From assembly GCA_031266315.1 (NCBI GenBank), contig JAISBG010000758.1, positions 1-8,582 of the forward strand: a DNA stretch of 8,582 nucleotides. The letters are read 5' to 3'. Of this stretch, positions 5,309-8,582 are shown one piece after another; position 1 is the first letter of the stretch, and the number at the start of each line of letters is the position of its first letter. Source of the DNA: Planctomycetaceae bacterium. GTDB lineage: Bacteria; Planctomycetota; Planctomycetia; Pirellulales; Thermoguttaceae. The translations under genes were made by a program, and so were the position numbers. The notes under the pieces were generated by a model that worked only from the letters and a program-made list of their open reading frames with translations, did not search any database and was not told the DNA's origin.

Positions 5309-6451
5309 TTAAAGAGTAGAGTTTTCACCGGCACCGACAGAACCCATTGCTCCCCAAATGCCATAGATAGAGAAACCTCTGTACTGATAACTATCCTGAC
5401 CGCCTGTCAATCCAGCATCTTTAGCACTAACACCGGTAGTTCCCCAATCAATTGTTTCAGAAACAAACCGGCAGGAACCATCAACAAGGGTAACATTGGC
5501 ACCGCCGGGGTGATAACTTCCGGCTGAAATCAATGAATAAGTACGAATATCAGCACCATTAGCGGCACATCTTGGTGAATTAGGCGGCAAAATTGAAAAA
5601 CATTGCGAAAAAAGTGAACGCCCATCATGCCAACGTAATCCCGGCAAGGAATTAGGTTCTTCGGGAGGTGTTCCGCCGCCGACATATTCATTGGGTGCTA
5701 AGTTGATTGTTGCTACATTAAGTGCTGAACCTTTTTTAAGATTGTAACAAGCGTTCGGATTTATGTTGTAATTTCGGGTAAACTGACTACTGGCTCCGGA
5801 AAGAACAAAACCGGAACGAACTTGATCGGAATTACCAATACCACAGGAAACTTCCATTAACAATAAAGTATTACTCGTTCCATCAATGATCACTGAAAGA
5901 GGGGCACCATCTCTGGTAAAAGGTCCACGAGCAGCAAATGCTCCTTGAGTTGAGTTTGATGGAAAATCGAATTGAAGATATAAATCACCCCGATTCGCAT
6001 AATAATTTGAACTTCCGATAAGATTGTTATTTGTATTACCAACAGGATCGGAAGGACAAATCAGAGTTGCTATTTTGACACACCAAGGATTTACTGCTGT
6101 TCCATCATATTCACGGTAAACGTCAACACCGTTATGAATTGAAGCCAAGTAAGAAATGGCATCAAAAACTGCCGCTTGTTCCATAAACGGCATAAGTGGA
6201 ACACGAAATCCTGTTCGCCAATAAACAGTGAGATTAGGGTAATCTGATACGTTACAGTTAGGAAATTTCTGGTAACAAACAGGTGGGAGAAAATCATAAG
6301 TGTCGTGATGGTTATGACAGGCAATACCCATTTGTTTCATGTGGTTGACGCATGTCATCCGCCTTGCCGCCTCACGCGCCGCCTGAACCGCTGGCAACAG
6401 AATAGCGATTAACACGCCGATAATCGCAATCACCACAAGAAGTTCGACCAA
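5309..6451 (-). CDS. DUF1559 protein with type IV pilin-like N-terminus (5' end out of frame with its start)
   Basis: The body of 380 residues has the PF07596 (DUF1559) layout: a hydrophobic helix LVELLVVIAIIGVLIAILLP, then AVQAAREAARR, and near the C-terminus SYHPGGANVTLVDGS. Full translation must include the codons upstream of 6451, which read P-F-G-F-T-L-V-E, a textbook prepilin peptidase site (cleavage Gly|Phe, Glu at mature position 5). The TTG at 6451 would start inside that motif, so it is unlikely to be the true start. The frame stays open to 6583 but contains no ATG, GTG, TTG or CTG. The likely start, ATG 6662, is in a different frame across a G12 tract (6559-6570 on the complement). 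The product is probably an exported pseudopilin-like surface protein. Planctomycetes encode many of these and their role is unsettled. Confidence 0.85.
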   Translation of the reverse strand: MVELLVVIAIIGVLIAILLPAVQAAREAARRMTCVNHMKQMGIACHNHHDTYDFLPPVCYQKFPNCNVSDYPNLTVYWRTGFRVPLMPFMEQAAVFDAISYLASIHNGVDVYREYDGTAVNPWCVKIATLICPSDPVGNTNNNLIGSSNYYANRGDLYLQFDFPSNSTQGAFAARGPFTRDGAPLSVIIDGTSNTLLLMEVSCGIGNSDQVRSGFVLSGASSQFTRNYNINPNACYNLKKGSALNVATINLAPNEYVGGGTPPEEPNSLPGLRWHDGRSLFSQCFSILPPNSPRCAANGADIRTYSLISAGSYHPGGANVTLVDGSCRFVSETIDWGTTGVSAKDAGLTGGQDSYQYRGFSIYGIWGAMGSVGAGENSTL

Positions 6452-6530
6452 CGTAAAGCCGAACGGTGAAGAACGAAGGAGTTGTAAGAATTTTGCGGAA
6501 AAGTATTGAGAAAGGCAACACTCTCCGTTC

Positions 6531-6662
6531 TCATTTCTTAACTCTCTCCCACATACTGCCCCCCCCCCCCTGACTTGCCCAGTTTAACAGTTGACATTCC
6601 ACCGAATTTTTTACCAAATGGTTCTGTGAATTTTTCGAAGCGTTTTCAATAAAGTTTTTCAT
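6531..6662 (-). other. Leader ORF of the DUF1559 gene, separated from it by the G12 tract
   Basis: From ATG 6662 the frame reads MKNFIENASKNSQNHL onward to WASQGGGG, then SMWERVKK and stops (TGA 6533-6531). AAGGA (6671-6675 on the complement) lies eight bases before the ATG, and a sigma70-like promoter lies about 60 bases further up. With 12 G this gives a 43-residue dead-end peptide. With 11 G (or 8 or 14) it would run on through GGGAVCGREL and FLQLLRSSPFG into FTLVELLVV, giving a 68-residue leader before the prepilin site. With 13 G it stops after GGGGQYVGES. I infer that this is the real 5' end of the DUF1559 gene. Confidence 0.65.
6559..6570 (-). repeat. Homopolymer of 12 G (coding strand): candidate phase-variation tract
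   Basis: Twelve C on the plus strand, twelve G in the sense of the DUF1559 gene. It is by far the longest homopolymer of G or C in the window and falls between a well-formed translation start and the conserved pseudopilin frame. Poly-G tracts of this length change size by slipped-strand mispairing in known phase-variable genes of Campylobacter and Neisseria. Confidence 0.75.
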
Positions 6663-6723
6663 TGCTAAGTTCCTTATTTACAAGGTTTTTGAAATTCCTG
6701 CGTTCCATCTGCCGCAACACAAC

Positions 6724-6759
6724 ACGGCAAAAAATACAACGCGATTGAATAAGAGTCAA
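6724..6759 (-). promoter_or_regulatory. Probable sigma70-like promoter of the DUF1559 gene
   Basis: On the minus strand, TTGACT (6759-6754, five of six to the -35 consensus), a 17-base spacer and TATTTT (6736-6731, four of six to the -10 consensus). The expected transcript start near 6724 leaves about 60 untranslated bases before ATG 6662, consistent with that ATG being the true start. Confidence 0.45.
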
Positions 6760-6891
6760 ATTTTATGAAAAACAAAGCCAGAAATCAAGAGGAATCTTTC
6801 TTTTTGAGAAAATTTTCTGATTCAATTGGATTAGATGTTCAAGTATTGACGAGTTCGTTTTAAATACGAAACGCAAAAAAATTCGCGAAGC

Positions 6892-7067
6892 GAGGTAGGC
6901 GATCCGCCCGCTGGGCGGTCGCGCCCGGTGAGTCGTTACATATTCTAATCGGTTTGTCCTTCATAAATATTGGGCTATTAAATTAACACGTGAAAGGAAG
7001 GCAAACCTTTCTGGAATCAATTAAGACTCAACCGACGCGACCGCCCAGCGGGCGGATCACCTACCTC
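6892..7067. repeat. Inverted pair of the CCGCCC-AGC-GGGCGG repeat family (MITE-like)
   Basis: A 43-base arm at 6892-6934 is the reverse complement of 7025-7067 at 39 of 43 positions. Both contain the CCGCCC-AGC-GGGCGG hairpin and the GACTC...GCG...GGAT(T/C)... context of the 2700-3200 array. The 90 bases between them hold only a small GAAAGG/CCTTTC pairing (6992-7011) and no gene. The pair could be a miniature mobile element with inverted ends or two independent copies. It lies between prfA and the DUF1559 promoter. The remaining part of this gap, 6760-6891, holds nothing I can name. Confidence 0.7.
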
Positions 7068-7085
7068 TAAAAAGTATTTTTAGAG
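7065..7085 (-). terminator. Hairpin directly after prfA
   Basis: CTCTAAAAA (7065-7073) pairs perfectly with TTTTTAGAG (7077-7085), with a three-base loop, beginning six bases after the prfA stop. There is no clean U-tract beyond the stem, but the U-rich arm and position fit a prfA transcript end, perhaps bidirectional. It overlaps the outer end of the inverted repeat arm by three bases. Confidence 0.5.
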
Positions 7086-7090
7086 ATGCC

Positions 7091-8173
7091 CTAGTTTGAT
7101 ATTTCGGTATTTCCGAATGCGCTTCGGAGTTCCTGACGCTCGTATTCCAAAAGACCGTCGATTACCGGTGCAAGATTGCCGGCGAGAATAGTGTCGAGTT
7201 TGTACAAGGTCAAACCAATCCGGTGATCCGTAACACGGTTTTCGGGAAAATTATAAGTTCGGATTCGTTCACTACGGTCACCGCTGCCGATTTTACTTTG
7301 ACGTTCTTCGGCGCGTTTCTTTTGTTCTTCATCGCGTTTCGCTTCGTAGAGTCGGGATTTGAGAACCCGTAACGCTTTGGCAAGATTTTTATGTTGACTT
7401 CGTTCGTCCTGACAGGCGACCACAATTCCTGTTGCGAAATGGGTCAACCGGACGGCAGACGAGGTTTTGTTGACATGTTGACCGCCGGGACCGCTGGAAC
7501 AATACAAATCTTTACGATAATCTTCCGGTTTGAGATCAATTTCAACATCTTCCGGTTCCGCCATAACCGCGACAGTGGCTGCGGACGTATGAATCCGCCC
7601 TTTGGCTTCGGTTTCGGGAACACGCTGAACACGATGTCCGCCGCTTTCAAACTGCAAATGCCGGAAACACCCTTCACCGTCCACACCGAGAACCATTTCC
7701 TTAAAACCGCCGAGTTCGGTGGGATTGTACGATAATATTTCAACTTTCCAGTTTCTATCTTCACAATAATGTTTATACATTTCGTACAAATCGCGGGCGA
7801 ACAAGGCGGCTTCATCACCGCCGGTTCCGGCGCGGATTTCAAGAACGAGATTGGCACGATTGGCATCTGCGCCGCCGATGGTCATATCAAGGAGTTCGTT
7901 CCAAAGGATTTCGCGTTCTGCTTTGAGTTCGGGAATTTCCATTTCGGCAAGTTCCCGCATTTCCGCATCCGGCGAATGAAGCATGTCGTTCGCTTCTTCG
8001 ATTTGGAGATTGAGTTGTTTGAACCGCCGATATTTTGTTGCCATTTTGGCAATTGTTCCGTGTTCTCGGGCAATCAGTTGAAGTTTGTGCGAATCCGCCA
8101 AAACTTCCGGTGATGCCATTTGGCGTTCAAGCTCCTCAAACTGCGATAACGTCTCGTCAAGTAATTTACGCAT
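7091..8173 (-). CDS. prfA: Peptide chain release factor 1
   Basis: 360 residues, the usual RF1 length, full-length. It recognises UAA and UAG in the ribosomal A site and triggers peptide release. Domain 1 is the helical N-terminal region (1-100). [22 protein letters not shown] (112-133) opens the RF core. The codon-recognition PxT motif is P186-E187-T188 ([20 protein letters not shown]), which distinguishes RF1 from RF2 (SPF). The catalytic GGQ is at 230-232 in [36 protein letters not shown] near residues 300-320 is also conserved. No clear Shine-Dalgarno site precedes the ATG. The gln-methylase gene prmC, often next to prfA, is not downstream here; that space holds repeats. Confidence 0.98.
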   Translation of the reverse strand: MRKLLDETLSQFEELERQMASPEVLADSHKLQLIAREHGTIAKMATKYRRFKQLNLQIEEANDMLHSPDAEMRELAEMEIPELKAEREILWNELLDMTIGGADANRANLVLEIRAGTGGDEAALFARDLYEMYKHYCEDRNWKVEILSYNPTELGGFKEMVLGVDGEGCFRHLQFESGGHRVQRVPETEAKGRIHTSAATVAVMAEPEDVEIDLKPEDYRKDLYCSSGPGGQHVNKTSSAVRLTHFATGIVVACQDERSQHKNLAKALRVLKSRLYEAKRDEEQKKRAEERQSKIGSGDRSERIRTYNFPENRVTDHRIGLTLYKLDTILAGNLAPVIDGLLEYERQELRSAFGNTEISN

Positions 8174-8470
8174 AATCTGTATCTGTTCTTGTATTTATTT
8201 CGTTAATACGTTAGATGTTTATAAAGTGTGATAAATGTTTGTCCGGCGGTTATCTGAATAATACTGAATAATTACGGTGTACTGTTATTTTCTAAAATAG
8301 ATTTTTGAAATGGTTTTGGAAAATGGAAACTCACCAAAAAACAGGAATCATAAGTTTAATTGAACCGCCTCGTTTGTCAAGGTTTCGGCAGTCTAACCCG
8401 CCATGTTGCGGCGGATAAAACCATAAACACTATCAGAAGACCTGTAAATTCCCGAAACAATCAATAAAAA
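8174..8470. other. Upstream region of prfA without a recognised gene
   Basis: About 300 AT-rich bases with stops in all frames. I see a short direct repeat (TGAATAATACTGAATAATTA near 8254-8273) and a CCGCC/GGCGG pairing at 8398-8414. It should contain the prfA promoter, but I cannot pick -35/-10 boxes with confidence. No tRNA or known leader structure is visible. Confidence 0.35.
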
Positions 8471-8500
8471 CAGGAACTCAATTCAAAAATTGAGTTCCTG
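8471..8500 (-). terminator. Strong rho-independent terminator for a minus-strand gene right of the window
   Basis: CAGGAACTCAATT (8471-8483) and AATTGAGTTCCTG (8488-8500) form a perfect 13-bp stem with a four-base loop. Read on the minus strand it is followed by TTTTTATTG. It implies a transcript coming from beyond 8582 on the minus strand. Confidence 0.75.
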
Positions 8501-8507
8501 CGGGAGG

Positions 8508-8535
8508 GATACGCAGAGGAGAGTAACTGCGTATC
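8508..8535. repeat. Second hairpin beside the terminator
   Basis: GATACGCAG (8508-8516) pairs perfectly with CTGCGTATC (8527-8535) around a ten-base loop. It is seven bases from the 13-bp terminator. It could be part of a tandem terminator or of the 3' untranslated region of the gene beyond the edge. Confidence 0.6.
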
Positions 8536-8582
8536 AAAATGGAACGGGGGGAATTGTGGGGGGGACAGGTGAACAGAGAGGA

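Noticed and set aside
6449..6451. TTG as the true start of the DUF1559 protein
   Set aside because: It lies inside the FTLVE motif and would delete the prepilin cleavage site; no ribosome site precedes it.
6765..6863. Plus-strand 32-codon ORF (MKNKARNQEESFFLRKFSD...)
   Set aside because: Only a weak AAGAG upstream, no family resemblance, and it begins just beside the DUF1559 promoter on the opposite strand. Too little support.
8174..8470. tRNA or riboswitch upstream of prfA
   Set aside because: No cloverleaf arms, no CCA or T-loop GTTCRA pattern and no known leader motif could be found by eye.

Overview
The window looks like part of a moderately low-GC Planctomycetota chromosome, possibly a gut-associated Pirellulales or Thermoguttaceae-like lineage. 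The evidence is a DUF1559 protein with a type IV pilin-like N-terminus and a C-terminal HPGG...VDG motif, two small lipoproteins with a transthyretin-like fold of the kind planctomycetes carry in many copies, a secreted WD40 propeller, and an AraC regulator with a XylR-type sensor domain. The lineage is inferred from gene families; there is no rRNA in the window.

Layout, left to right. Positions 1-752 (+): C-terminal part of an AAA-ATPase/PD-(D/E)XK nuclease-family protein, cut by the window edge. 857-1867 (-): secreted seven-repeat WD40 protein. 2049-2462 (+): small lipoprotein, divergent from the WD40 gene, followed by a two-tier hairpin and a perfect 20-bp palindrome. 2601-3200: dense array of modular repeats, five 20-bp units running into four longer units that carry up to three hairpins each. 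A terminator follows at 3240-3268, then more hairpins and a repeat remnant that reaches the start of the next gene. 3435-4646 (+): XylR/AraC-type regulator. 4739-5221 (-) and 5309-6451 (-, real N-terminus upstream): small lipoprotein and DUF1559 pseudopilin-like protein, probably co-transcribed. 6663-7090: spacer with the DUF1559 promoter and two inverted copies of the same repeat family. 7091-8173 (-): prfA (release factor 1). 8174-8582: no gene recognised, but two strong hairpins probably end a minus-strand gene beyond the window.

The most striking point is the 5' end of the DUF1559 gene. The frame encoding its prepilin-type motif has no usable start codon before the motif. A good start (promoter, AAGGA ribosome site, ATG at 6662) lies upstream in another frame, and the two are separated by a run of exactly 12 G on the coding strand. 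Loss of one G would join them into one ORF with a 68-residue leader ending exactly at the Gly|Phe prepilin cleavage site. This has the form of a phase-variable on/off switch, here in the off frame, although an assembly homopolymer error must be excluded.

The second point of interest is the structured repeat family. It is present in six copies (four in the array, two inverted beside prfA), shows a compensatory base pair in one hairpin, and appears to have supplied the sequence around the start of the regulator gene.
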